Assembly: GCA_947496555.1 (NCBI GenBank) | Contig: CANMDH010000005.1 | Location: forward strand, 1 to 64,000 | Source: an uncultured Aquimarina sp. | Lineage (GTDB): Bacteria; Bacteroidota; Bacteroidia; Flavobacteriales; Flavobacteriaceae | Length of the DNA stretch: 64,000 bases | Reading direction: 5' to 3' | Shown: piece by piece, positions 19,637-29,078 of the stretch | Layout: every line of letters begins with the position of its first letter | How positions within the stretch are numbered: the stretch's first letter is position 1 | Notes under the pieces: generated by a model | What the model was told of the DNA's origin: nothing | Database searches by the model: none | The model's input: the letters and a program-made list of their open reading frames with translations, nothing else | Made by a program: the position numbers and the translations under genes

Positions 19637-20983
19637 ATGTCAAAAGCAGTATTTGTGACCGTTGGGATCACTAGCTATATTAATTCTTTATTAAAGTTGG
19701 GTAATGATTTAAAGGCAAATGGAATTGAGGTATTTTTTGTTTGTGTAGATGACTTTAACGAAGAGCAAATAAGAATTAATGGTTTTCCAGTTGAGATTAT
19801 TAATGTGTCTGATAGTGAAATAGATTCAGAACCATTTAAAAAAGGTTCTTGGGGGTTGTATAATTATTGGAAATACAATTATGAAGAATTTAAAGCTTTC
19901 AGGCATTATATTTTAGATGGGGAAAAAATTGGTGAACTTTTAAAGAAGGTTAAACCGGATATATTTATATTACCATCCGAGATGACTTATTCAACCATAG
20001 CTTTATATGGTTATGGAATTCCGATTGTTCAGTTGCAATTTTTCCCATCACCTAACAAGTCTGCTGCTGTTCCATTACCAACGTCAAATCTTTGTCCGGG
20101 AAAACCAATTAATAATATTAAGATTAAAATTGAGTGGATTACCTATTTAATAAAGGCGAAAATTAAATCATATGCTTCTAAATTGATATATAGAGGCTTG
20201 GATTATCATTCTACATTAAAGCTTCTTGCTCAAAAAAATGGTTTTCCAATAGAGCAATTAGATTTTAATACTTGGAATGGTATTGGTGTCAAAGGTATTC
20301 CCGAACTTGTATTATATCCAAATGAATTTGACTTCCCTAGAAAAATTCAAAATAATCAATTTGTTGTAGGTCCTTTAATCGAGTTATTAAGAAAAGAAAG
20401 TAAATATGATAAAGAGTATAATGATTTTAAGAATGAATTCGAAAAGAAATCTGTTAGATCACAAAAAAAGCCTGTAGTTTATTGCGCTTTTGGAACATCC
20501 TTTGACGAAAAGTATTTCTTAAATATCATCAACAAAATAATTGGGGTTTTCAGAGATAAAAAAGATTGGGTGCTACTTATGAGTATAGGGAAAAATTTAA
20601 AAATTTGCCAATTTAAAAATTTTCCCCAAAATGTGTTCATTTATAATTATACTCCTCAGATAGACGCTTTGCAAAGAGCGGATCTGATGATAAATCACGG
20701 CGGAATAGGTTCTATAAATGAGAGTATAATGCATGGTGTGCCAATGCTTATTATTTCGGGAGGAAAGATGGATCAAAATGGTAATGCCGCAAGAGTAATT
20801 TATCATAAAATTGGACTTACAAGCCATGCAAAAACTGAATCAATAAATGATTTAAGAATAAAATTAGAAGAACTTTTATTCAATCCTATCTATAAGGATA
20901 ATATTGAAAAAATGAAAAATGCGTTTATAGCACAAAACAAAAAGAAACTGGCTGCTCAATGCATTATTGAGCATATTAAGTGA
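19637..20983 (+). CDS. GT1-family glycosyltransferase
   Basis: 448 residues with a GT-B layout of the UDP-glycosyltransferase (GT1/MGT) group: N-terminal VFVTVGITSYINSLLKLG, and in the C-terminal half VYCAFGTSF, IYNYTPQIDALQRADLMI and the nucleotide-sugar motif HGGIGSINESIMHGVPML near 354. GT1 enzymes commonly glycosylate natural products on hydroxyl or amino groups. It starts one base after the exporter stop, so the two are translationally close. It is the best candidate for decorating the peptide with a sugar; donor and acceptor are unknown. Confidence 0.88.
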   Translation: MSKAVFVTVGITSYINSLLKLGNDLKANGIEVFFVCVDDFNEEQIRINGFPVEIINVSDSEIDSEPFKKGSWGLYNYWKYNYEEFKAFRHYILDGEKIGELLKKVKPDIFILPSEMTYSTIALYGYGIPIVQLQFFPSPNKSAAVPLPTSNLCPGKPINNIKIKIEWITYLIKAKIKSYASKLIYRGLDYHSTLKLLAQKNGFPIEQLDFNTWNGIGVKGIPELVLYPNEFDFPRKIQNNQFVVGPLIELLRKESKYDKEYNDFKNEFEKKSVRSQKKPVVYCAFGTSFDEKYFLNIINKIIGVFRDKKDWVLLMSIGKNLKICQFKNFPQNVFIYNYTPQIDALQRADLMINHGGIGSINESIMHGVPMLIISGGKMDQNGNAARVIYHKIGLTSHAKTESINDLRIKLEELLFNPIYKDNIEKMKNAFIAQNKKKLAAQCIIEHIK

Positions 20984-21036
20984 TTTATAGTATCCTCATC
21001 CAGAGTTAATTTAAACAACTAAACTAATTTGTTCTT

Positions 21037-22191
21037 TTATACCCTTATAAGTACTAATTTGTTACCATTATGAAAAATTACAGTAAGTAAATTTTCTTGT
21101 GTTATTTCCAGTCTTGCATTAATATTGTGTATGTAGAATAAATTATTACTTAGCAGTGAATTATATATGGGAATCTTATCGCCATAATAATTAATAACAG
21201 GATTTCCATCAATATTTATGAAATCAATAATAGCGGTCATGTATTCAAAAGATCCAACAATATCAAAAGTTTTTGCAGAAAGTTTTAGTTTGGAATCTAT
21301 GAAGTTTGATAATCCTATAAATAAATTACGTTTATAATCATACCAACGCCCTAAAAGATAATTTAGGGGGGATTTCTTTTTAATACTATATTGAAAAATA
21401 AAAAAGTTCTGATCCGAAATTGATGTCTTCGGTTTTTTCAAAAAATAATTTTTTTTAAAATTTGAAAGATGATACATCAGTAATTCATTATTTTCATGAA
21501 ATAGATTGTCGTTAATTTTACTAATAAGGCTGGATGTATAGTCAATTGACCATTCTTTATAGAAAGACCTTATCTCATCTTTATGACGTTCCAATAAGTG
21601 GTGAATCGTATCATTAGGGCATTTAGTATCTAGAATATTAATGCCTTCTCCGATAAGATCGTGATAGTATCCCCCACATTCTTCAAATAGTGTATTACGT
21701 TCGACAAGAAATTGGTCTTTGTATGATTCACTTGCTCTAAACAAATTGTTCACAGATTCAGTATTTCTATAAAGAGCGAAGAATCCGGAGGGATATTTCT
21801 CCCTAACCGAAATAAAATCATGATTTGAGAGTAATTCATTAGTTATAAATTTATCTAGCTTTCCAAGAATAATATCAGTGTCAGAATACCCCCAAAAGTC
21901 ATAATTCACTAAATACTCAGAAAATATAATTCCGAATGCCGGTCGAAAATCACAAATTTTAAGCCCGTTATTAACAGAAATTTCGAACCCAAGCTTTTCA
22001 GTAGCTAGTTTATTAAATTCTGTGATCGAAAAAGGTTGTTCTATAATATTCTTTTCCTTACGAAAAGATTTGTAGGCATCACTCAAGAAAAGAAAATCAA
22101 AGGATTCGTTTTTTATACATGACTGTACAAAAAAGTCATGATACCAAGGGAAATCTCCAAAATAAAAAACTATAATACAGGTTTTGTTCAT
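21037..22191 (-). CDS. Putative GT-A-fold glycosyltransferase (DUF6625-like)
   Basis: 384 residues. The N-terminal part MNKTCIIVFYFGDFPWY, then LKICDFRPAFG and WGYSDTDIILGKL (about 99-111, a DxD-like metal/nucleotide site) resembles the glycosyltransferase-like family I remember as DUF6625, often found in cell-surface polysaccharide loci. No signal peptide or clear membrane segment. It is convergent with the upstream GT1 gene and lies at the end of the minus-strand block with the trehalose-phosphate synthase, thioesterase, hydroxylase and glycogen synthase genes. Activity is inferred from the motif only. Confidence 0.6.
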   Translation of the reverse strand: MNKTCIIVFYFGDFPWYHDFFVQSCIKNESFDFLFLSDAYKSFRKEKNIIEQPFSITEFNKLATEKLGFEISVNNGLKICDFRPAFGIIFSEYLVNYDFWGYSDTDIILGKLDKFITNELLSNHDFISVREKYPSGFFALYRNTESVNNLFRASESYKDQFLVERNTLFEECGGYYHDLIGEGINILDTKCPNDTIHHLLERHKDEIRSFYKEWSIDYTSSLISKINDNLFHENNELLMYHLSNFKKNYFLKKPKTSISDQNFFIFQYSIKKKSPLNYLLGRWYDYKRNLFIGLSNFIDSKLKLSAKTFDIVGSFEYMTAIIDFINIDGNPVINYYGDKIPIYNSLLSNNLFYIHNINARLEITQENLLTVIFHNGNKLVLIRV

Positions 22192-22254
22192 TACTCTAAG
22201 GATTGATTAGGCTTCAAAACTATATGCCAAGAATGAAGACTTAAGGTTTATTAT

Positions 22255-23670
22255 CTATTGCTTTTGTTCTTTTAAATTACTCAAAAAGGATTGATTCCAA
22301 TTAAATATATCATTCATATGAACTTTTTTCTTTAGGGTGCTAATTATTCTTTTTTGCTCTTCTTTAGTCATTTTTATTGCATCTTCAATTCCCTTTGCTA
22401 TCTCAGTAATCGAATTCGGATTTACTATAATGGCTTCATTAAGCTCATTAGCCGCACCAGTGGTTTCACTCAAAATTAAAACTCCATTATCTTCTGTTTT
22501 ACTAGCTATAAATTCTTTAGAGACTAAGTTCATACCATCTTTTATTGAAGTTACTAGCATTATATCAGCGAGTTTATAAAATGCCGAGATTTCAATTAAA
22601 TTATAGGAATTGTAATTATAAATAATTGGTTGCCAGTTTGGTTGGCCGTAATCATCATTTATTTTTTTAACCAGCCTTTCGATTTCTAACTTTATTTTTT
22701 GATAGTGAACTATGTTTTCTCTAGAGGGAACAACTATCAAAAGCAACTGTACCTTTCCCACTTGATAGATGTTATTTTCCAAAAAGAGCCCAAAAGATTT
22801 TAATTTATTGGGAATTCCTTTAATATAATCCAATCGATCAATTGATAGGATTAAATTGTCATTATTAAATAATTTCTGTTGTTTATTAAACTCTTCATTT
22901 ACCTCTTCTGATAAAGCTAAATTCAGATATTTTTTGGCATTAATCCCTATTGGAAAGCAGCCAATCTTAATTGGCCTATTATCAATTATGCAATTACCAG
23001 CATTGTCAACCGTATAACCTTCATATTTTAATAAATTTATGAAGTTGGTTTTATATGAAGACGTGCTGAACCCAATGAGATTAGAACCAAGGATCCCCTT
23101 AATTAATTTCTGATATTCGGGGATTTTTCTAAATTCTTCCAATAAAGGAAATGGGGTATGTAAAAAAAAACCAATTTTAGCGTTAGGCAATTTTTTTCTC
23201 AACAAAGAGGGGAGAAGCATTAAATGAAAATCATGAATCCAAATGGTGTCTCCATGATTAAACTCGGATACTATATTCTCACAAAACTTTTTATTAATTT
23301 CTTCATAGGATTTCCAAAAGGAGGAGTTATTTGAGATAAGTCGATCGAACCCATGAAATGCAGGCCATAACACTTGATTACAATAACCATTATAATAATT
23401 ATCATAATCAGTAATCGATAGGAAAATGGGTATTTGTCTTTCTCTTTGTAGGATTGTCTCAATTTTTTGGTCTTGATTTTTATTATCGGTCACGATGCCG
23501 GGCCACCCAATCCACAAATGAGTTTCATTTTTAGGATAAATTGCGCCTACACCTGTTGAAATACCCCCATCGCTTGGGATTGGATTATCTCCATTTTTTG
23601 AAGGTAAAAATCGTAAGGGTAATCTGTTAGATACAATTATTATTTTAGTATTTTCAGACATTGCTCTCAC
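22255..23670 (-). CDS. otsA: Trehalose-6-phosphate synthase (GT20)
   Basis: 471 residues, or 468 if it starts at the MSEN Met at base 23661. It carries the GT20 signature sites: SNRLPLRF, the GG loop SDGGISTG, WIGWPG, NGYCNQVLWPAFH, HDFHLMLLP, LHTPFP, DRLDYIKGIP (the Arg and Lys that bind phosphate) and DGMNLVSKEF. The length matches single-domain OtsA; no phosphatase domain is attached and no otsB is visible nearby. The enzyme joins UDP-glucose and glucose-6-phosphate. The start overlaps the thioesterase stop (23654) by 8 to 17 bases, which suggests coupled translation. It could make trehalose for osmoprotection or supply a sugar for the cluster product; the second is speculative. Confidence 0.87.
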   Translation of the reverse strand: MRAMSENTKIIIVSNRLPLRFLPSKNGDNPIPSDGGISTGVGAIYPKNETHLWIGWPGIVTDNKNQDQKIETILQRERQIPIFLSITDYDNYYNGYCNQVLWPAFHGFDRLISNNSSFWKSYEEINKKFCENIVSEFNHGDTIWIHDFHLMLLPSLLRKKLPNAKIGFFLHTPFPLLEEFRKIPEYQKLIKGILGSNLIGFSTSSYKTNFINLLKYEGYTVDNAGNCIIDNRPIKIGCFPIGINAKKYLNLALSEEVNEEFNKQQKLFNNDNLILSIDRLDYIKGIPNKLKSFGLFLENNIYQVGKVQLLLIVVPSRENIVHYQKIKLEIERLVKKINDDYGQPNWQPIIYNYNSYNLIEISAFYKLADIMLVTSIKDGMNLVSKEFIASKTEDNGVLILSETTGAANELNEAIIVNPNSITEIAKGIEDAIKMTKEEQKRIISTLKKKVHMNDIFNWNQSFLSNLKEQKQ

Positions 23671-24376
23671 TCTTTATAGAAATAGACAAAGTACTTTTAA
23701 TTAAGTTCATTACTTCTTCAGGATGGTCAAAAATAAAAAAATGGTTGCCCGGTAAAGTCTTGACTTTTACAGGTGCTGTTGTTTCTTTTTCCCATGCTTG
23801 AGCTTGCTGCATATTAATTTCTTCTTTATCTCCAATGATTACCGAAATCGGTATTTCAAAAGTATTGTTTGGCCCGTTATACTCAAACAACTCTATACAT
23901 TTGAAATCAGCTCTTAATATCGGTTCAAAAAAGTTCATTAGTTGTTCATTATTAAGTGCAGATTTAGGCATACCTCCAATAATCTTTAGCTCTTTTATGA
24001 ACTCATTTTTTGGCAACGAAGATCTTTGTTTTGTATCCATTACTGAAGGGCCTCCGCGTCCAGTCATAAACAAATGAATTGGTAAATCTATTTTATAATC
24101 GATCAGTTTTTTTACTAATAAAAAGGAAACCAATGTTCCCATACTATGACCATAAAAAGCGAATTTGCCATTTAATTGATCTTTGATAGCAATAAATAAA
24201 TCCTCGACTATTTTGTAAATATCGGTAAGCAGAGGTTCATTTATTCTCGCCCCACGACCAGGATATTCTAAAGGAATAAATTCAATTGTTTCTGGTATAT
24301 AATCGATATATGAGTTGAAAGAATATTTGCTTCCTCCAGCGAAGGGGAAGCAAAATAATTTTATTTTATCATGCAT
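23654..24376 (-). CDS. Type II thioesterase
   Basis: 240 residues, alpha/beta hydrolase of the GrsT/SrfAD type: FCFPFAGGS near 8-16, EYPGRG near 37, nucleophile Ser78 in GHSMG, probable Asp183 in IGDKEE and His212 in GNHFFIFDHP. Such stand-alone thioesterases remove wrong acyl groups from carrier domains and sometimes release product. Since none of the three NRPS proteins has its own TE domain, this enzyme could also help in release. The neighbouring trehalose-phosphate synthase gene overlaps its 3' end. Confidence 0.92.
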   Translation of the reverse strand: MHDKIKLFCFPFAGGSKYSFNSYIDYIPETIEFIPLEYPGRGARINEPLLTDIYKIVEDLFIAIKDQLNGKFAFYGHSMGTLVSFLLVKKLIDYKIDLPIHLFMTGRGGPSVMDTKQRSSLPKNEFIKELKIIGGMPKSALNNEQLMNFFEPILRADFKCIELFEYNGPNNTFEIPISVIIGDKEEINMQQAQAWEKETTAPVKVKTLPGNHFFIFDHPEEVMNLIKSTLSISIKSESNV

Positions 24377-24471
24377 TAGTATTGTATTTGGTATTTACAA
24401 AATAGAACAACGCGGATATTAAATTGGCACTTTTTTAAGAGTTTTTAATATTTAGATCTATAGAAAAACAA

Positions 24472-26082
24472 TTAAGTATTTTGAAGTGTTTTTTCGTAGA
24501 GCAACTCTTTTTCTCCAAATAATCTTTCGGCTATCAAATTTTCATTTTTACAGTAATCAATTAGTTTATTTGACGCCACAATAGGATTAGATTCAGGAGT
24601 ATATTTTATACTGCTAATAAACTCTAACCAAGGTTCTTGTCCCATTGCATAGACATATACTTCCTTTGGGTTAAAAATATTGACGAGCGCTTTTCCTCTT
24701 TCAAAATTCGAACCTGCAAGTCTTCTTGAGCCATCTTTGTCACGAGATAATTCCTCAGATAATAAAGGGCCATATAACCAAGTAAGTGGGGCGCCATCAC
24801 ACTCCATTCCCAAGAAAAAAACGTCAACATTTCCTATTTCTTTCCAGATGTGTTCATATAGTTTTGATTCTATGTTACAAGAATCCGCTACAAATAACAT
24901 CGTGTTGCCTCCAGTTTCTACATGAAAACAAATCTTGGCTTGAATATTTAAATCACTATGTTCACCAACAAACGGTATTCCTGTAATTGTACAATCATCA
25001 AATTGAATTTTTTGCATTTCTTCAATTTCAATGATATTGTTGAAACCAATATGTTTAAACATTAATCGTAAACTTGGATCTTGTAAGAACCCATTATTTG
25101 ACCGTGGGATAACTAGATTTTTAATTTTATGTCTCAGGGGAAGTAATGTTTCAAGTAAAATATGATCTTGATGATTATGAGTTATTAAAACATAGTCAAT
25201 TTCATCTGGTAAATCAACATCAGAATATCTAGATACATCAGTTTGATATCCATAGTAACTAATTATAGGGTCAATTAAAATACTGGTCTCAGGTGTTTCA
25301 ATTAAAATAGATGCATGACCAAAATATCTCATCCTTATTTTGTCGCCTTTGTATTTTTCATACGGTAAAGGTTTTTCTTTGGTAAATAGCGAACGGAAAA
25401 ACTCTTCATCGTCAGATTTGACTCCTAATTTCTTCTTAATATCCTCATAACTCCCTGCATTGCGTTTCATCTTTGATAATTGATCAATTCCATCACTGTT
25501 GAATGGAATATCCAAATGTAAAACATCTTTATCATCAACTCTGGGGGTACTTAGACAAAACGGTCTTTCGTCATTATCAGTGATCCATAAAGCGATACTT
25601 TGGGATTTTTCATCATAAAATTTACTGCGATACATCAATGATTCAAAAAATCTAAATGATGGATTGTTGTTGAGATCATATGTCAATTCTACATATCCTT
25701 TTAATATATCAGGAACTTTTTCATACAAAGGGTCCAAAGAGTAACCATTTGCATTATCTTTAAGCATAGCATCTAATTCATTAATCGCATCTGCAAGCTC
25801 AATCATATCGCTTCGATTTTCTAAAGTAAAATCCCTAAGTTTTTTTACTTCATCGATTTTTTGTCCTTCTAAATCCATAAAAGGACCTCCTTTCATTTTT
25901 GGATTCTTTACAGCTGCCGCATGAATTTGAGGAGCTTGGATATAAGAATTCATAATTTTTAGATGTCTTCCTTTAATATTCATTGCAGCGGTAGCAGGAG
26001 ACACTAAATGAGACCATGCATACCAATGATCGATAAGAGGCTCTATTACTACATTTGGTTTCACAAACAATTGTTCATCCAT
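24472..26082 (-). CDS. CmlA-like diiron amino-acid beta-hydroxylase
   Basis: 536 residues: an N-terminal domain (about 1-245) and a C-terminal metallo-beta-lactamase fold. The metal site has HNHQDH (His302, His304, Asp306, His307), Glu374 in FVGEHSD and Asp400 in FVADSCN. As I remember the CmlA structure, its ligands are His305, His307, Asp309, His310, Glu377 and Asp403, so spacing is identical with an offset of three; Glu374 in place of the usual beta-lactamase histidine is the CmlA hallmark. CmlA hydroxylates the beta-carbon of an aromatic amino acid bound to an NRPS carrier domain. The module 2 aromatic residue is the natural candidate here. Length agrees with CmlA (about 530). Confidence 0.85.
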   Translation of the reverse strand: MDEQLFVKPNVVIEPLIDHWYAWSHLVSPATAAMNIKGRHLKIMNSYIQAPQIHAAAVKNPKMKGGPFMDLEGQKIDEVKKLRDFTLENRSDMIELADAINELDAMLKDNANGYSLDPLYEKVPDILKGYVELTYDLNNNPSFRFFESLMYRSKFYDEKSQSIALWITDNDERPFCLSTPRVDDKDVLHLDIPFNSDGIDQLSKMKRNAGSYEDIKKKLGVKSDDEEFFRSLFTKEKPLPYEKYKGDKIRMRYFGHASILIETPETSILIDPIISYYGYQTDVSRYSDVDLPDEIDYVLITHNHQDHILLETLLPLRHKIKNLVIPRSNNGFLQDPSLRLMFKHIGFNNIIEIEEMQKIQFDDCTITGIPFVGEHSDLNIQAKICFHVETGGNTMLFVADSCNIESKLYEHIWKEIGNVDVFFLGMECDGAPLTWLYGPLLSEELSRDKDGSRRLAGSNFERGKALVNIFNPKEVYVYAMGQEPWLEFISSIKYTPESNPIVASNKLIDYCKNENLIAERLFGEKELLYEKTLQNT

Positions 26083-26145
26083 AACTATATTTTTATGATT
26101 TTGTGTTTTTTTATATTCATTTATTGAGTATCGCCGATAATTTTA

Positions 26146-27816
26146 CTAATTGGATATAACAGCTGATTTTGACAGCGATAATTCATATGCCTTTTTATAA
26201 TATTCTATAAAATGATCCCATCGATATGAATCTTTGATATCCAATGATTTTGTATTGGGGGCATTATAATTATTAATAAAATCTAACATTAATTCTTTTA
26301 ATTCATTAACTGATTTTTCCTTGGTGTTATTTTTGCGATGGACAATATTAATTCCCGTTTGTTCTGGTTGGTCTATTGTAGATTTTACAAATTGAATAAA
26401 TCCAGAGGTGTCACTTGAAATGGTTGGTACATCTAAGTAGTTACATTCGGCAGGAGTATAACCCCACGGTTCATAATAACTAGGGAAAATACCTAAATCA
26501 CAACCTGTTATAAAATCATAATACCCCATTTGGAATAGGGGACTAGATTTTGTCATAAAATTAGGGTGATAAAGGATGAACACGTTATCATTATTTTTAT
26601 TGCGAAGCTTTAATTTCCTTGCATCTTTCCATATAGGATCATAATTAGCAATTTCTATTGATCTATGAGTGATTATTTTTGCTCCAGTATATCCAATGAA
26701 CTTCAATAAATTGTACTTAAGTCTTCGATAAAGTTTGGCAAAGAATAGGCTTATTTTAGAATATCTTAGTGATGGGGCATCAACAATAATTAGCATTACT
26801 ATTTTTTTGTCAGAGCCGATAGTTTTTAATTCTTGATTAAGTTTACTTAATGATTTGATAATAATATCATATCCTTTATTGAAATATTCAAATCTTCCGG
26901 CTGTAAAAAATAAAAGAGTATTATTGTCAATAGATGTGTAACCTTTTAAGTGTTTATTAACGGCATCAATGATTCTTTTTTTATTTTTTACTTTCTTTAT
27001 TTTAGAATTATTTAAGTGACCTCCATCAAACCCATTGGGTGTAATAACATCTGGAGCCCTACCAAATAAATATCTACACTCTTCTCCAGTAATTTCACTA
27101 ACAACCGTAAAAATGTCACACATTTCTACAATAAGTTTTTCCATTAATGCATTGGTATACATGATAGGATTTTTTTTCAAAAAATTCACCTGTTCATTGT
27201 AATCAATATTAGGTAGCATTTTGTATAAATCATTATTGGTGAATGCTATATGACGCCCTATCAATGTGGCATGGGTAGTAAATACCGTTGAAATTTCCGA
27301 ATTAGCATTTTTAATCATCGGGATAGCATACGCTGAACTATATTCATGGAAATGTGTAATAATCGCTCGATTTTGACCCAAGTGATTATAAATTGACTCT
27401 ACCAAGGTTTTAACTTGAGCGCCAAAGTTTAAATACATATCTATTGGCAAAGATGAAGGGAAATCAATACCAAAATTAGAAGAATATGTTGCTTTGAAAT
27501 TATTAAAATCAGATATTTTGTGATAAGGATTAAGCAATATCGTATTTGGTTTTCCAGGAATTAACCATTTCCCGCAATGAATATCATAACCGGATTCCTG
27601 TAATTGCTTAATTACGTTACCAAAGTCACCGTTAAATTCTTCCGGGGCAATCTCTTCAAAAATATTTTCATAATCTATAGGTAAATAAGGACCTATTAAA
27701 AAGTAATTGTCACCCCAAATTTCCTGCATCTTGTAAGCTTTTGTTTTAATCACGGTATTAATACCGCCTATTTTATAACAAACTTCTGCAGATACTTCAA
27801 ATATTAATGATTCCAT
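26146..27816 (-). CDS. Glycogen synthase, eukaryote-like GT3 family
   Basis: 556 residues from the Met at 27816 (MESLIFEVSAEV); an upstream in-frame start at 27939 adds 41 non-conserved residues and would lie upstream of the -7 box, so I reject it. N-terminus KIGGINTVIKTKAYKMQEIWGDNYFLIGPY and the catalytic segment FPSYYEPWGYTPAECNYLD with the E-x7-E pair match GT3 glycogen synthases of yeast and animals, which use UDP-glucose and also occur in Bacteroidota. It makes alpha-1,4-glucan. It shares a 402-base divergent promoter region with the phosphopantetheinyl transferase gene. Whether it serves storage or the peptide pathway is unknown. Confidence 0.85.
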   Translation of the reverse strand: MESLIFEVSAEVCYKIGGINTVIKTKAYKMQEIWGDNYFLIGPYLPIDYENIFEEIAPEEFNGDFGNVIKQLQESGYDIHCGKWLIPGKPNTILLNPYHKISDFNNFKATYSSNFGIDFPSSLPIDMYLNFGAQVKTLVESIYNHLGQNRAIITHFHEYSSAYAIPMIKNANSEISTVFTTHATLIGRHIAFTNNDLYKMLPNIDYNEQVNFLKKNPIMYTNALMEKLIVEMCDIFTVVSEITGEECRYLFGRAPDVITPNGFDGGHLNNSKIKKVKNKKRIIDAVNKHLKGYTSIDNNTLLFFTAGRFEYFNKGYDIIIKSLSKLNQELKTIGSDKKIVMLIIVDAPSLRYSKISLFFAKLYRRLKYNLLKFIGYTGAKIITHRSIEIANYDPIWKDARKLKLRNKNNDNVFILYHPNFMTKSSPLFQMGYYDFITGCDLGIFPSYYEPWGYTPAECNYLDVPTISSDTSGFIQFVKSTIDQPEQTGINIVHRKNNTKEKSVNELKELMLDFINNYNAPNTKSLDIKDSYRWDHFIEYYKKAYELSLSKSAVISN

Positions 27817-27957
27817 ATATAGTATAAGAATGAGAGATAAAAAACATGAATGTATTTTTTTGGTGTAGTTTTGTAAAGATGGTTTTAAGGTGTTGATTTT
27901 GAAATAGTTGGTTTTTTTGTGTTGGCGATTAATAATCAAAGGCGTTTTAGGCCTTCA

Positions 27958-27965
27958 CAAATATA
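27958..27965 (-). promoter_or_regulatory. -7 promoter box for glycogen synthase
   Basis: On the minus strand the sequence reads TATATTTG, a perfect match to the Bacteroidota -7 consensus TAnnTTTG. It lies 142 bases upstream of the chosen glycogen synthase start at 27816. No clear TTTG -33 box is seen at the usual distance. Confidence 0.45.
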
Positions 27966-27972
27966 GGAAAGC

Positions 27973-27989
27973 AATGTAAATATTACATT
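27973..27989. promoter_or_regulatory. Palindrome, possible operator
   Basis: AATGTAA-ATA-TTACATT is a perfect 7-base inverted repeat around a 3-base spacer. It sits just upstream of the minus-strand -7 box, where the -33 element would be, as expected for a repressor or activator site. A further AATGTAA half occurs at 28211-28217 directly before the phosphopantetheinyl transferase start. Confidence 0.35.
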
Positions 27990-28218
27990 AAAATAAAGTG
28001 AGATTAAACGTTAATTTAAAAACCTAATTTGAAAAAATAAATAAGATGTTAGTTGAATTTTCACCTTCTTTATAATAATGATTATTCGTAATTCGTTTTC
28101 CCGAATTCTATTATAAGAATCAAATTAAAGATGGTTTCAATTGATTTTTTAAAAATTAAATGTTTGTTATTGAATACAAATATCGATTTCATAGTACATT
28201 TATAGCTTTTAATGTAAA

Positions 28219-28875
28219 ATGATACAAGTATTATATTCGTACATATCGAAAGAAAATCATGAGCATATGATGAAGGGAATAGTTCCAATTTTTTCGGATG
28301 ATTTCCAACAAAAAGTATTCAGCTATAGGCGATGGCAAGATGCTCAATTATCAATATTGGGAAGGGTTTTAGTCATTAAAGGTTTAAAGAAATTAAATAA
28401 AAGTTTCTTAGCTGAAAATTTACGTTACAATGAATACAACAAACCCTATTTGGCAGGTGAAAACATAAAATTCAATATTTCACACTCAGGAGATATTGTA
28501 GTTTGTGTAATAACAGAGAATTTTGAGATTGGAATTGATATTGAAATTTTGCAAGACATTGAAATAGAAGATTTTAAATCTCAAATGACAGATAATGAGT
28601 GGAAAAGAGTCTTGTCGTCACAATGTGTCAAAACTTCTTTCTTTAATTATTGGACGCAGAAAGAAGCAGTTATTAAAGCACATGGGATGGGATTATATGT
28701 ACCGTTAAAATCTTTTGAAATACTCAATAATCAAACCAAAATTGGAGATGATTGTTTTTTTCTGAAGGAAATATATTTGGATACAAAATACAAGTGTCAT
28801 ATAGCTTTAAAAAATAAAAGAATTATAACAATTAATAAACCGCTATTGGGAGATACCATAGATTTACAGTTTTGA
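28219..28875 (+). CDS. Sfp-type 4'-phosphopantetheinyl transferase
   Basis: 218 residues. Conserved sites are FNISHSGD (about 91-98), IGIDIE (about 110-115, magnesium-binding acidic residues) and FNYWTQKEAVIKAHGMGL (about 143-160), the WxxKEA-type motif of Sfp-like enzymes. It transfers the phosphopantetheine arm from coenzyme A to the carrier-domain serines of the NRPS proteins. Its presence within the cluster supports the cluster being self-contained. Confidence 0.92.
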   Translation: MIQVLYSYISKENHEHMMKGIVPIFSDDFQQKVFSYRRWQDAQLSILGRVLVIKGLKKLNKSFLAENLRYNEYNKPYLAGENIKFNISHSGDIVVCVITENFEIGIDIEILQDIEIEDFKSQMTDNEWKRVLSSQCVKTSFFNYWTQKEAVIKAHGMGLYVPLKSFEILNNQTKIGDDCFFLKEIYLDTKYKCHIALKNKRIITINKPLLGDTIDLQF

Positions 28876-29078
28876 AATGTTGATTAGTAATTAGTAAACA
28901 AAGGGGAACAGAAAAAAATTATAATCTCTCTTTTTAGTAGTATTAGTGCAATTATTAATCATCTTTTTTACAATATATAATATGCATCAGTTATAAGAAT
29001 ATAGGTAAAGAACAGCTCTAATATAGAATTTAATACTTAAATACATTTTTAATAAAATAATATTTTGTCAAATACATT

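Larger units (their letters stand above)
27817..28218. other. Divergent intergenic region, 402 bases
   Basis: Noncoding stretch between the glycogen synthase (minus) and phosphopantetheinyl transferase (plus) starts. It holds a good minus-strand -7 box (27958-27965) and a perfect spaced palindrome (27973-27989). The rest is AT-rich with no RNA gene that I can recognise. A 68-codon minus-strand reading frame reaching into the phosphopantetheinyl transferase gene shows no protein-like features. Confidence 0.7.

Noticed and set aside
28082-28288. 68-codon minus-strand frame in the divergent promoter region
   Set aside because: It runs into the phosphopantetheinyl transferase gene and has no recognisable domain; likely chance in AT-rich DNA.
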